A stretch of 64,000 nt of DNA from Hybos culiciformis. Taxonomy: Eukaryota > Arthropoda > Insecta > Diptera > Hybotidae. Below the pieces are notes generated by a model that worked only from the letters and a program-made list of their open reading frames with translations, was not told the origin of the DNA and did not search any database. The stretch covers positions 71,001,303 through 71,065,302 of the forward strand of contig OZ023274.1 in NCBI GenBank assembly GCA_964007475.1. The letters run 5' to 3'. The stretch's first letter is position 1. Every line of letters begins with the position of its first letter. Made by a program: the position numbers and the translations under genes. Below, piece after piece: positions 13,701 through 25,200 of this stretch.

Positions 13701-15535
13701 ACAAAATGAATTTTAACAGGCGTTTCTACAAGTTTTTAACTTGTAATTTTTTCTAATTTTAATTTAAATTTCAAAATAAAAATTTCATTTCCTAATGCCA
13801 AATAAAAATAAACAATCAAAAATCACAAAAATATTGATAACAAACAATTATACTATAAAATTTTGGAATATTGTATTGTTGACGCTATAATATATTTTAT
13901 AGTTCAATAATGTACTTAACTTCAATCATTATCAATTTAAAGACATTGATCCAACAAAATAAGTTATATTGAATTAATATTTCTAAACAATAATTTTGAG
14001 TGTATTTTCAAAAAAAAAAAAAACTTGCTATTTGTTGAAGATTTTTCACTGACGCTCTCTTAAATTCTTTAAGTAATTATTTCAATAACCTTATTAGTTT
14101 AGTATTTAAACTTCACACTACAAATTTGTTACTCGTATAAGCTTTATTTGCGGAATTAACAAACTCCAATAACAAAAAAAAAAAGTTTTATTCCAAAATT
14201 TTGAATTTATCGATTGTAATAATTGTGACCAATTCTACCAAATGTTACGCTTGGTAATAGAAAATAAAAAGCAGTAGATTTTAAATTCGAAATTTATTTT
14301 CAAAAATGTAATATATTCAAATAATTGAAAACATTTAAAAAAATATTAATTAATAAATATTTTTTAGGTAATTAGTAATGTAGAAATTATTAAAAAAAAA
14401 AATTAAAGAAAACACACATTTTCTCTTAAAAATTAATATAAAAAAATTGATAATAGAAATTTAACACTACGCATCCTTCTTAAAAATTTATTAGAAATTA
14501 TATTATTAATTTTAAAGTTATTAAAATATATATAAATTAAATATATAAATATATTATATTATCTTATAAAATAAAAGATGAAAAAAAAATTGAGAATTAA
14601 GTAATGGTAAAATTAAAAAGTATAATAAAAAAAATAAAGAGTAAATAAAATCAGCTTTAGATGTGAATAATTAAAATTAGTAGAAAATATTTCATTTGAT
14701 TTTTTGTAGGTTCTTGTTATGCAACCGATTTGTAATCTACTTGAGATTAGAAAATTTTCTTTACTTCGAAATAAACACATTAACTTCAGACTATTAAATT
14801 GCATTTCAAGGCGCAGCTCATCGCTTTATTTTGTTAGTAGTTGTCTATTTATTTATATGTTTTTTGTTACAACACAAATAGAGTTATTGTTGAACAGTAT
14901 TCAAAATGCGGTAAAAAAAAATTGTAAAAATTATTGTAATTAATGTAAGTTAAATGGTATGTCTACGATTCAATTATAGATTTTATCTTCAAAATTTAAC
15001 TTAAAATCATTTACAATAAATTCAATAAATTAAAATGATGAAAAACTGAGTACCTATAGTACCAGATTTTGATTATGTCCTGAATTTATATATAAATTTT
15101 ATATTCAATCTTCTATTTGTTTACGATTTTCACTTTTTTCCTTCTTTTTTATGAGCTAAATTCAATAAACCGTGGCCAAGATTCGCTATAGACGTAGTAT
15201 GAATAATATAAGTTTAAAAATATAATCAAAACTGGCGCCTACAAGAAATAAGCATCAAATTATTTGACTTTGTTAATATTTTAAATGGACAATAAAATGC
15301 TTCAACTCGAAAATTCTTCAAAACTAAACTTTACTACAAAACAAAGAAACATTTTGATTCTATTTATTTTTATTTATACCAATTTTATTTCCAAATTTTT
15401 CTGTACAAATCTATAATAATCTATAATAATTTTGCTTAGTTGATTCAAAATCAACGTAAATGCAAAACGCCTGGGAGTATGAAACTAAAATTACACTCAG
15501 GTGGATCTTGATTTGTACGTTCATTAAGGTCGTAT
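10785..15535. other. sbb 3' UTR and intergenic AT-rich sequence
   Basis: No supported coding sequence on either strand; the short ORFs have no recognisable domains and fit chance in AT-rich DNA. Several AATAAA signals follow the sbb stop, for example at 11022-11027, so the first part is probably the 3' UTR. The exact cleavage site cannot be fixed. Confidence 0.5.
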
Positions 15536-17202
15536 TTATTCATCACAAACATCTTGCTTTATAACGACTTCTTTAAAATAACCCGAATCTTTTGAACAAC
15601 AGCTATTGGAGCAAGTAAAAATTGCCAAAACTCCCCAATCTATTGAATCATCATATAAATAATTTAACATTTGCGGCATAATTTGAAATTCGAAAATTCT
15701 TTCACCATTACAATTTTCACAATTTTTAATTAGATTCTTATCGATATCGCAATTTGAAATCCATAAGGGATTACCATTTCTTTTGTAGCGTAATATTTGT
15801 TCACAATTTTTTGAAATTTCTTTTTTAAATTTTTCAAATTGCTTGTCTGCCACTTTATTATTGACATAATGTTCCAATTCTGATTCGGAAATGTTTTTTA
15901 ACTCTCCTGCGACACCATCATCTAATAGCTCCTTTTCAAATTCTTCTAATCGATTTTCTAGTTTATTTTTATCTTCAACTGAGCTGGTATCTTCATCAAA
16001 TTTATTTTCTTCATCTAATTCATTTTCAATTAATATTTCATACTCTGGAAATACTGTTTCATTTTTTCTATTAGGCTGTAATTTCATTTCCTGCTTCCCG
16101 CATTCTGCTTTATGATTTTTCCAATCAGATTTTTGATGATCACTGCAACAATATGAGATTTTTCTGCACTTAGAACAAAGAAAAGGACCTGAGCAACCAC
16201 AAACATAACATAATTTAATGTGTGATGGAAGAATATCTGGCTAGAAATATAATATTTTATTAAAAATGGTATATATAAGGCATAAAGCTAAATTTATTTA
16301 CCAATTCATTTTTTTCATCATATTCCGGTGGATCATAAGGATAGAAATCATTTCTTCGATTTAATTGGCTTCGAAACACTGTCACCAATCTGAAATAATA
16401 TAATTGAACGAACAATGGTAGTTGGCCCTGCCATATACCATTGGGATACAGTACAATGGGCTAAATAGGCCTGAGCACCATCCATAATTTAAATTTTATT
16501 ATAGTAAAATGTATGTTACAGCAGAAGAATCTACTTTACAAATGTTTGACTTATGAAAACAAATTTAAAGTGGTGTGATATTTATTTACTATGTACCTAT
16601 ATGAAAACACGACTATATTCAAATGGTACATTGTGACAAAATTTTAAAGTAATCGGTAAAAAACTTTCGTAGATCGTAGATAAAGAAGATAGGTACAGAC
16701 ATTTACATTTTTATTTATAAAGATAGAAGATTATAATTTCCAGACAGTAACAGTAACACATTAAACATACTCAGATGAATTCTTTTCCTTATAGCATGAT
16801 TCTGTTCGACACACAAAAACATAAATTGTTCTATGAAAGCAATCTTCATTTTCATCGATGGGTGCATAAATCTAAAAAAAAAAAATTAAAAATTAGGTTG
16901 GTGGAACTTATATTCCTTCTTTCTTATCGATGATTGTAAAGTTATCCACTTCCACGATTTACAAAACTTAACAATCGTCCTCTAGGTATAGCGTAATTAT
17001 TATGTCCCTTTCAATTGTGAGAAAAAGAACTTACTTGACATAAAAATGCTTTCTGTTCACCACATTTACAGCATTTTAAATCTTTCACGTTTGGCAAATT
17101 TTTTAGATCCAACCAAGCAGGTTTACCACCAATTTTACTTGGAAAATAACGACTAGTCAAAAGCCAAAGTGAATTTGATTCTTTTACGAATCCTAAATCC
17201 AT
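15536..17202 (-). CDS. Zfrp8: Programmed cell death protein 2 (PDCD2/Zfrp8-like), MYND-finger protein
   Basis: Conserved eukaryotic chaperone-like protein; PDCD2 family members bind newly made 40S ribosomal protein uS5, and fly Zfrp8 is needed in stem cells. Four exons read on the minus strand: 17202-17035, 16871-16771, 16389-16302 and 16240-15536, joining in frame to about 353 aa, the usual family length. The N-terminus has GGKPAWLDL and a CxxC pair (CCKCGEQ); the middle has the family motif VFRSQLNRRNDFYPYDPP. A MYND finger follows at about 130-166 (CYVCGCSGPFLCSKC, then YCCSDHQKSDWKNHKAEC). An acidic linker precedes the PDCD2 C-terminal domain (QILRYKRNGNPLW, CENCNGERIFEFQIMPQ, DWGVLAIFTC). 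An AATAAA overlaps the stop codon. Identity is firm. Confidence 0.93.
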
Positions 17203-17450
17203 TTTATTTAAAATATTTTAATATTTTAGGATTTTTAAGTATGAGGAAGTTTTTAACAAAAATAAATGTGCAACTTAAATATTATTATTCTCTGTCTTCT
17301 TGATCTCAAATGTTTCAAATGTTTTATAATTCCAAAATTCCTGTTTTGACAGTCCCTCCGTGGCAATTTATGAACTGATTACAGTCAATACAAAATTTTT
17401 GTTTACTTTTCAATTTGTATGGAAATTGATAAATATTAAATATCTTTAAA

Positions 17451-18186
17451 TCTAATATATAAAAATGAAAATTCTCTGTTTCTCCGTTTCTCTGTTTCTC
17501 TGTCCTCAACCACGCCTAAACCGCTGGACCGATTTGGCTGAAATTTTGAACTTAAGTATCATTGGGGCCCGAGATTGTTATAGGGTACTAGAAATTTTGA
17601 TCCGAGGCCCCGGCGGAGGGGCTACCTTAGAAGCCGGTTTTGAAATTTAGGTATACTCCAATAAAATGTTGTAGCGTTGGACCCGAAAAGCCTATTTAAA
17701 AAACTGGATGTTGACAGGCCCCCGACCGTGCCAGGGCTCAATTGCGGGGCTATACAACCAATTTCGAAATTTTCAAATTTTGAAAATAAGGAGCCTAGAG
17801 ACCCGATTGGTTATATTTTTGATCCGAGACACCGATGGGGGGCTACCTTAGAAGGCGGTTTTGCAATTTAGGTATTTACTATAGCGTTGGACCCGAATCG
17901 ACTATTTAGGAGACTGGATGTGTTAAGGCACCGGGGAAGTGGCTATTTAACAAATTTTGAAATTCTGTTTTTTTTAGTGCAAAATATGCAATTTAGGTAT
18001 ATTCCGATAAAATATTATAGCGTTGGACCCGAATCGACTATTTAGAAGACTGGATGTGTTAAGGCACCGGGGAAGTAGAGAACAAATTTTGAAATTCTGT
18101 TTTTTTAGTGCACAAAATCTGGATTAAAGTGTTTTGATATAAATATAAGTTCGGAACTACCGTGCGAAGCCGGGTATTTCGACTAG
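17451..18186 (+). mobile_element. Non-autonomous Helitron upstream of PDCD2
   Basis: A full pair of Helitron ends: 5' TCTAATATATAAAAATGAAA and 3' hairpin CCGTGCGAAGCCGGG followed by TATTTCGACTAG. It is inserted between A (17450) and T (18187), as Helitrons do. The interior matches the copy at 2178-3156 along most of its length, including the repeated GCGTTGGACCCGAA blocks, but is about 240 bp shorter. No transposase ORF. It sits about 250 bp upstream of the PDCD2 start codon, so it may contribute to that promoter region. Confidence 0.88.
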
Positions 18187-18397
18187 TATTAAATATATAT
18201 ATGTAATACCGCAGACGTGGGAGTTTTTTCTGTACATTTTAAATAATTAATTAATATTTTATAGCTCAAATAAAATTAAAATTTATCAATTTTCATACGA
18301 ATTTTAAAATAAAGAAAATAAAAACTTTATATGACTGTATCGATACAAATTTTTGCCATAGGAGGCGCTATTTGGAGATTTAAATAAGTGTATATTG

Positions 18398-18779
18398 CAG
18401 GGTTACCAACCTTTTCAAATGTTTCCCCCTAAAAAAATAAAATTTCCCCCTAAAAAACCCCTAAATTTTTTTTTATAGATATTATAACAGCTATACTTAT
18501 ATACCTATGAGGATTTCAAATAGATGCTTGAAGAAAAATATATAACGCACATCGTAAATTATATAAATAATAAAATTATTTATTTATAATAAAATTAGCA
18601 AATAAGGTATCTTATGAAATGCAATCAAAAATATTACAAATGTCATCTAAATCTTCGCTTTTAAGATCATACATCATACCCCTAAAAAAACCCCTGAAAC
18701 AAATTACCCCCTAAAAATCCCTCTGTCAACAAAAAAAACCCCTAAATCTAGGGGGAAAACCCCTGAGTTGGTAACGCTG
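18398..18779. mobile_element. Short hAT-like non-autonomous element (382 bp)
   Basis: Ends CAGGGTTACCAAC and, reversed, CAGCGTTACCAAC, flanked by a perfect 8-bp target duplication GTATATTG (18390-18397 and 18780-18787). The CAG start and 8-bp duplication are hAT hallmarks. Subterminal runs of CCCCCTAAAAA occur near both ends as short repeats. No ORF. Confidence 0.88.
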
Positions 18780-18844
18780 GTATATTGCCAGAGTGACTAA
18801 ATTAATAAGCTGTTCAAATTACGGGTTTAAATAAGGTTTCGCAA

Positions 18845-19153
18845 GGGGGTTGGACATTTGTCCGCGATTTGTTTTTGTATCGCGGACATAAAAATGACAT
18901 TTGTCCGCGATTCGAAATGTCATTTGTCCGCTAAAAATTTAAAAAATCAATCGCGGACAAATGACATTTTGCAAAATGACATTTGTCCGCTAAAAATTTA
19001 AAAAATCAATCGCGGACAAATGACATTTTGCAAAATGACATTTGTCCGCTAAAAATTCAAAATAGCAATCGCGGACAAATGACATTTTGCAAAATGACAT
19101 TTGTCCGCGAAGTTTTCCATACAAATTTCATCGCGGACAAATGTCACGGCGCC
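18845..19153. mobile_element. TIR element built of palindromic 59-bp tandem units (short copy)
   Basis: Left end GGGGGTTGGACATTTGTCC; right end, reversed, GGCGCCGTGACATTTGTCC. Flanks are GTTTCGCAA (18836-18844) and GTTTCGCCAA (19154-19163), an imperfect 9-10-bp duplication. Inside are tandem units of about 59 bp carrying GCGGACAAATGACATTTTGC followed by its near reverse complement and a short A/T spacer. The same first ~65 bp and last ~50 bp occur at 53826-54940, which defines the element. A G-rich start and ~9-bp duplication suggest a Mutator-like or Merlin-like superfamily. No ORF other than repeat translations. Confidence 0.8.
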
Positions 19154-19321
19154 GTTTCGCCAATATTCGTAAATAGTTGTTGAGAGGAGGTTTATGATAC
19201 AACAAATTTAGGTTTTTTTAAGATTGAGTTAAATCAGATTAACCGCATTTTTTATGAAGATTCAATAAAAAATATATTCTGAATAAAAAAAACAACAAAA
19301 TTTACCCTGGCTAAAAAAATT

Positions 19322-19383
19322 CACAGTATAACCTGATTTAATTTATGAATAAGGGATAACCTGATTTAATTTATGAATAAAAT
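19322..19383. repeat. Two-copy tandem repeat of TAACCTGATTTAATTTATGA
   Basis: A block of about 34 bp is directly duplicated 150-200 bp upstream of the SDHAF3 start codon. No regulatory motif is recognised. Confidence 0.7.
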
Positions 19384-19530
19384 CTTTAGGTTTGGAAAGT
19401 ATATAATTTTAACAAAAACAAAACTATAAATATCAAGACAACAGTCGTAATCGAACAAGGAACGTGAAGGATTTAAGAACAGAAAAATTTAAAAATGAAT
19501 TAAAAAAAATTTTTTAAAATAATTTAAAAA

Positions 19531-20138
19531 ATGTCAAAAAATATTGTTCAAAATTTAACTCATATTCAAAGAGTTCGAATATTGTACAAAACTGTTTTAA
19601 GATTGCACAAAGGTTCTGAAAAAAAAAGCTGAAAAAAAAAGTTAGTTTATAATTTTATTTGTTCTTTTTAGGTTTACCTCCAGCTATGAAAGAACTTGGC
19701 GATAATTACGCTAAAGATGAATTTAAAAGACATAAGGGTTGCAATCCTTCTGAGGCTCAACTTTTTATGAATGAATGGGCTGTGAGTAAATTAACAAATT
19801 CCGTGATATATGTCCCCATTGAATGTTGAGTGTTAGGTATTTACTCTTGGATTTAGCAAGTTTATAACAAGTATTTGATTTTGACCACCCATCTCAAACC
19901 TATGCATATTTTCGACTTTTAATGGAATATTAAAGATAAAAGAATTTTATTTTATTTTTAGAAATACGCTTTAAATTTGTCACAACAAATGGGTTTGCGA
20001 GGAAAACCGAAAGGAAAAATTGGCAATATATTAGATGAAGCAACATTGAATCATTTACGAGATGAACAAATTGCCCAATTATACGAACTTATGTTAGCAA
20101 CTAAATCAAATAAAAGCGATGAAACTAAAAAATTGTAA
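19531..20138 (+). CDS. SDHAF3: Succinate dehydrogenase assembly factor 3 (Acn9 family, LYR protein)
   Basis: Mitochondrial matrix factor that helps mature the iron-sulfur subunit of succinate dehydrogenase (complex II). Three exons, 19531-19612, 19672-19781 and 19962-20138, join in frame to about 122 aa, the usual family size. The LYR-type region is ILYKTVLRLHKGLPPAMKEL, in residues 18-37, then GDNYAKDEFKRHK and FMNEWAKYALNL, all typical of Acn9/SDHAF3. The C-terminal tail is Lys/Asp/Glu-rich. The first ATG is used; the donor after exon 1 (GTTCTG) is weak but the join restores the family sequence. Convergent with DHFR. Identity is firm. Confidence 0.93.
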
Positions 20139-20189
20139 AAAACAAAACTAAAATTTTAATATTCACTATGTAGCTAAGTTAATTTATTG

Positions 20190-20195
20190 AATAAA
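20190..20195 (+). terminator. Polyadenylation signal of SDHAF3
   Basis: AATAAA 52 nt after the SDHAF3 stop codon. The ~400 bp between it and the end of the convergent DHFR gene hold no other feature. Confidence 0.6.
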
Positions 20196-20601
20196 GCCAA
20201 AGCAGAGAAAATATCGAATTTTGTACAAAAATTTATATTAGAATTGGAAGTGGAAATAATTGTTTTCATTCAGATTTTCAGTATGTACCAAAAAAAAATC
20301 TCAAGGATATAATAAGAGAAAGCCCAGGCAAGAACTTGGGATAAAAATTTAAAGCAGCTAAAAATATGTTACGAACGCAGAATTAAAAATTTAGTTTAAA
20401 TATACAAATGAAATGTAAAAGTTTTAGGTACCTACTTAATTAGAATTTTTTTTTCCTATAAAATATATTTTTTAGATACGCTGATTATGACGTTATTGAT
20501 GTGCAATTAAAGTGCAAATTAAAAAAATTTCTGAAAATAAATCAAAAAATATTTATTATCATTTTATTAACGAATGTACCACCTATTCATTTATATATTT
20601 T

Positions 20602-21439
20602 TTATTGTTTTTCATAAATCTTGTATTCATATTTAATGCCATTTTCTTCTTGAATATCTGTTGAAACATCTGCATCATTTTGAACTAATTTAAAATTATT
20701 TGGAATTTTTGGAAAAAATGTATCACATTCGAAATTTCCATGAATTTTTGTAAAATATAAACGATGACAATATGATGATTCCATGGCTTCTTCGTAAACA
20801 GAACTACCACCAACTATCCAAATATTTTCGATTTTATCTTTTAAATCTGATATTTTTAATTGATTCATAGCATCATCCAAACTTTCACAAACTATAACAC
20901 TAGCGGGATATTTTTGCGATGAAGGTGTTCGGCTTAATACAATATTAATTCGTTCGGGTAATGGTCTTTTAGACTCTGGAACTCCGAAATAAGTTTTTCT
21001 ACCCATTATGACAACATTTGTTTTGTTAGGATCTTGACGTTTCTTTGTCATTCGACTAAAATATTTCAGCTCATTCCTAAAAATAAAAATAGGTAGGTAG
21101 GTAGGTATCTAGGTATACTTTTGTTTCTTATATTTAATATAAAATTTCTTCAACAAGTATTTTTATAAAAAATAAAAACTATGCATTGCTAACCTTGAAA
21201 AATTACCATGAACACAATTCTGAGCAACATAATTAGTAGAGGTACGTAGGCAGACAAGGTAGGCAGAATGGTAAGATAGAATTAGAAATTTAATACCTAT
21301 CTACTTGTTTTGTAGGAATCCAACAACTAATTTTCGTAGAGGATAAAATAAATTTATCTTACTTTAATTTCCACGGCAAGTCCCCTTTGATACCAATTCC
21401 AAAATTATCACATGCAGCAACAATCAAATTAAATTTCAT
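20602..21439 (-). CDS. Dhfr: Dihydrofolate reductase
   Basis: Reduces dihydrofolate to tetrahydrofolate with NADPH, for thymidylate, purine and amino-acid synthesis in the cytosol. Two exons on the minus strand, 21439-21363 and 21076-20602, join in frame to about 183 aa, the normal animal length. Visible motifs: N-terminal NLIVAACDNFGIGIKGDLPW; LKNELKYFSRMT with the acidic active-site Glu; NADPH-binding VVIMGRKTYFGVP; RINIVLSR; IWIVGGSSVYEEAM; and the C-terminal CDTFFP. The first exon is only 77 nt, so the long second-exon ORF beginning MTKKRQ is not the true start. AATAAA overlaps the stop codon. Divergent from the RPC2 gene. Identity is firm. Confidence 0.95.
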
Positions 21440-22211
21440 TTTGTGAGTATTTTGCTTATACTTTTCTTAACGATAAAATATAATTTTTAAATTTTATTTT
21501 ATCTTTGCGATTGCGCGCGGATTTTAGAAAAAATAAACAATACTCAAAAACAAAATTAAAAACCCAAAAAACAATTAGAAATTCGATATATGAGGTTTTT
21601 GATAAACCCTCCCAAATCACATGATTGTATCGCTGAGCGCAAGCGACTCACATTACTATCACTCATTGAAAAAATTAGCAGCAAATTCCTTGTTGTTTTT
21701 CAGTTTCAGTTATAAATGTTAAAATTGATAATTTTGTTCTTGAATTTCTATGTTATTTCTTTTTAAATGCATAAAACTAATATTCTTCCTTTAAGTATGT
21801 AGTTATATTTCAACAAATCAATAAAAACAAAATTTTACTATACCACTGCAAGTTTCAAAATTCAAAGCATTCGAAATATATATTCGCCGTAAGTTATTGT
21901 GCTATCCAATGGCAGCGGAGCTAACAACTTGATTGTCGACTGAACTGCTTATCTTATCACTGCTATCCATTGATGCTGCTGCTATCAAATCAAAATTAAA
22001 ATAATAGCTGCTCGCTCAAACTGCAAAGTAAATAGACTGCTATAATTGAACATATTTACAGCACAGAGGTACGAAATTTTCATTAAAAATTTTTTGTTTA
22101 CATTTTTATTTTGATTTTCGCGAAGAAAAGAAGAAATTAATTTTTCATTCATTATTTTAAGATTCACGGATTTTTAATTCAAATGTTCAAAGAGTTTAAA
22201 AAAAAAAATTA
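21440..22211. promoter_or_regulatory. Divergent intergenic region between Dhfr and the RPC2 gene
   Basis: About 770 bp separate the two start codons, which face away from each other, so both promoters must lie here unless a non-coding first exon lies elsewhere. The part around 21620-21980 is less AT-rich than the rest. No TATA or initiator element can be assigned with confidence. Confidence 0.45.
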
Positions 22212-25200
22212 ATGACGAATGATAAAAATGAAAAATTCTGGGAAGATAAAGAATTCATAAGAGATTTAAAAAAGCCAATAAAATTATTAGAGGTAGGACT
22301 GTGTATTAGATTAATTATTAATTAAAGTTAACCATAGCACATTATTTTTTATATACCTATTTTAGGAAAAATGGAAATTGGTACCGGCTTTTTTACAAGT
22401 AAAGGGCCTAGTTAAACAACACATTGATTCGTTTAATCATTTTATTAATGTTGATATTAAGAAAATTGTACAAGCTAATAATTTGGTGCTGAGTGATGCT
22501 GATCCCGGCTTCTATTTGAAATATTTAAATGTTGCGGTAGGTAAACCTGATATTGAAGATGGTTTCAATATAACAAAAGCAACAACACCGCATGAATGCC
22601 GATTACGTGATGTTACATATTCGGCTCCGATTTTTGTTGACATCGAATATACACGTGGATCACAGCGGGTTATTCGAAATAATTTATTAATTGGACGTAT
22701 GCCAATCATGTTGCGATCATCGAATTGCATTTTGACGGGAAAAAGTGAATTTGAATTATCAAAATTAAATGAATGTCCACATGATCCGGGTGGTTATTTT
22801 GTTGTACGTGGCCAAGAAAAAGTTATTTTAATTCAAGAGCAATTGTCGTGGAATAAAATGATAACTGAAGAATTCAATAATATGGTTCAGTGTCAGGTGA
22901 CCAGTTCAACTCATGAGAAAAAATCTAGAACTGTCGTTTTATCAAAACATGCAAAATATTATTTAAAACATAATTCCATGACAGATGTAAGTTTATTTTT
23001 AATTTTAAATTCTAATATCTCCTATCTTTTAAAAATATTAAGCAGGAATATTTATGCAGGTACATACATACCTATAAGATATACATTATTCTATTTTTTA
23101 ATATTGTAAGAACTCTGTCTTTATATATCTGGTAATTAAGTTAATAAATTTATTTGTAGGATATTCCGATTGTGATAATTTTGAAAGCAATGGGAATAGT
23201 ATCAGATCAAGAAATAATGTCATTGATTGGAACTGATATTGATACACAAAATCGTTTCGCGCCATCCTTATTAGAAGCTATACAATTGAAAATATTTACT
23301 CAGGAAAGAGCCTTAGAATACATGGGCTCAAAACTTATGGTCAAAAGGTAAAGTTGCAATTCTTTTCAAGATGACATTGATTTATATATGAAAATATATT
23401 TTTAGATTTCAAGCAACTAAATACAAAACACCAAGTGATGAAGCAAGAGATTTACTTGCAACAACCATTTTGGCTCACGTAAAAGTTGAGAATTTTAATT
23501 TTCAAAATAAGTGCATTTATGTTGCATTAATGGTAAGAACATCAATTTTATAATGTAATAATATAGAACAGTACCCAGACAATCTTACGCATTTGCTAAG
23601 CTAAAAGTTAACGAGATTACGCATATTTGACATTAAAACCTTGGAAGTTGGCCAAAAAGTATAGTAGTTATAAGCATTTTAGTGGGTAACAGAAAGTGAA
23701 AACATATAGTCCGTTTTTTAGTTTTTAATGAAAAACGGGCTTAAATACTTGACTTTAGTTAAATAAAAATTCTATTATGTTTTTTAATTATTCATGAGAG
23801 TTTATTCCAATTTTAATAATGTAAAAGACATAAAAAAGAATTTAAATAAATGATCATTTGTAGGTTCGTCGTGTTATGTTTGCTGAAACTAATAGTGCTG
23901 CATTCGATGACAGAGATTATTATGGAAACAAACGACTCGAGTTAGCAGGATCACTTTTGTCACTTATGTTTGAAGATCTGTTCAAACGATTGAACTGGGA
24001 ATTAAAAATGATTGCTGATAAAAATATACCAAAAGTTAAAGCAGCACAGTTTGACGTTGTCAAACATATCAGAGCGGCACAAATAACAATTGGATTAGAA
24101 TCAGCAATCTCGTCTGTAAAAAAATAATTTTTCTATAAATTAAAAAACGGTTGTTTAATTTTTTTATTACACAGGGAAATTGGACAATAAAGCGTTTTAA
24201 AATGGAAAGAGCAGGAGTAACACAAGTTTTATCTAGACTGAGTTATATATCTGCACTCGGTATGATGACAAGAGTTAACTCGCAGTTTGAGAAAACGAGA
24301 AAAGTGTCTGGTCCACGCTCATTGCAGCCTAGTCAAATCGGCATGTTGTGTCCATCAGACACCCCAGAAGGCGAAGTACGTTAAAATTCCTTTTTATTTG
24401 AACTTTCATATTAATTTCTTTGATATTAGGCTTGTGGACTTGTAAAAAATTTGGCATTAATGACTCACATTACAACAGAAGTTGATGAAGATCCAGTAAA
24501 AAGCTTGGCTTTTTCTTCCGGTGTTGAGGAAATCCCTTTAGTCGGTGGTTCCATTATGAATAGTGAAAAAGTTTTTTTGGTTTTCATTAATGGTAACATT
24601 TTGGGTGTCACTATTAGACCTCAAGATCTAGTGCAGGTAATTATTTTTTGATTATTTCTTTTTTGTTATTCTCAACGTAAGGATCAATTCAATTAACTGG
24701 TCGACAAATATTTACTTTTATTTTCATTTACATTTTGATAATTTCAGTGCTTTCGAAGGAGGAGACGACAAGGTGTTATAGGAGCATTTGTTTCGGTACA
24801 TATATCACACATGCAACGTTGTGTTTACATCCACACTGACGGCGGTAGATTATGCCGTCCATATATTATAGTTAATAACGGCAATCCAGTCATAAACCAA
24901 ACTCACTTGGATGAGCTTAACCGTGGTATTCGAAAATTTGAAGATTTTCTTCATGACGGTATTAATGAATTCAAACAATAATTATTATTACAAAATTATT
25001 TACGTTTTTCAACAACCATTTTAGGAATAGTAGAATACTTGGATGTCAATGAAGAGAATGATTCGTATATTGCTTGGAAAGAAACCGAAATTCTTCCAGA
25101 GACAACGCATTTGGAGATTGAACCTTTTACTCTACTGGGTGTTTGTGCCGGATTAGTACCATATCCACATCATAATCAAAGTCCCAGAAATACATATCAA

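Noticed and set aside
14613..14943. Overlapping ORFs on opposite strands
   Set aside because: Low-complexity, no domain, no splice context; chance in AT-rich DNA.
17465..17871. Two consecutive ORFs
   Set aside because: They lie in the non-autonomous Helitron, and the same frames occur in the other copy at 2192-2640 with changes; no domain.
18983..19183. 66-aa ORF with repeated residues
   Set aside because: Lies wholly in the palindromic tandem units and their flank; the repeated peptide follows the DNA unit.
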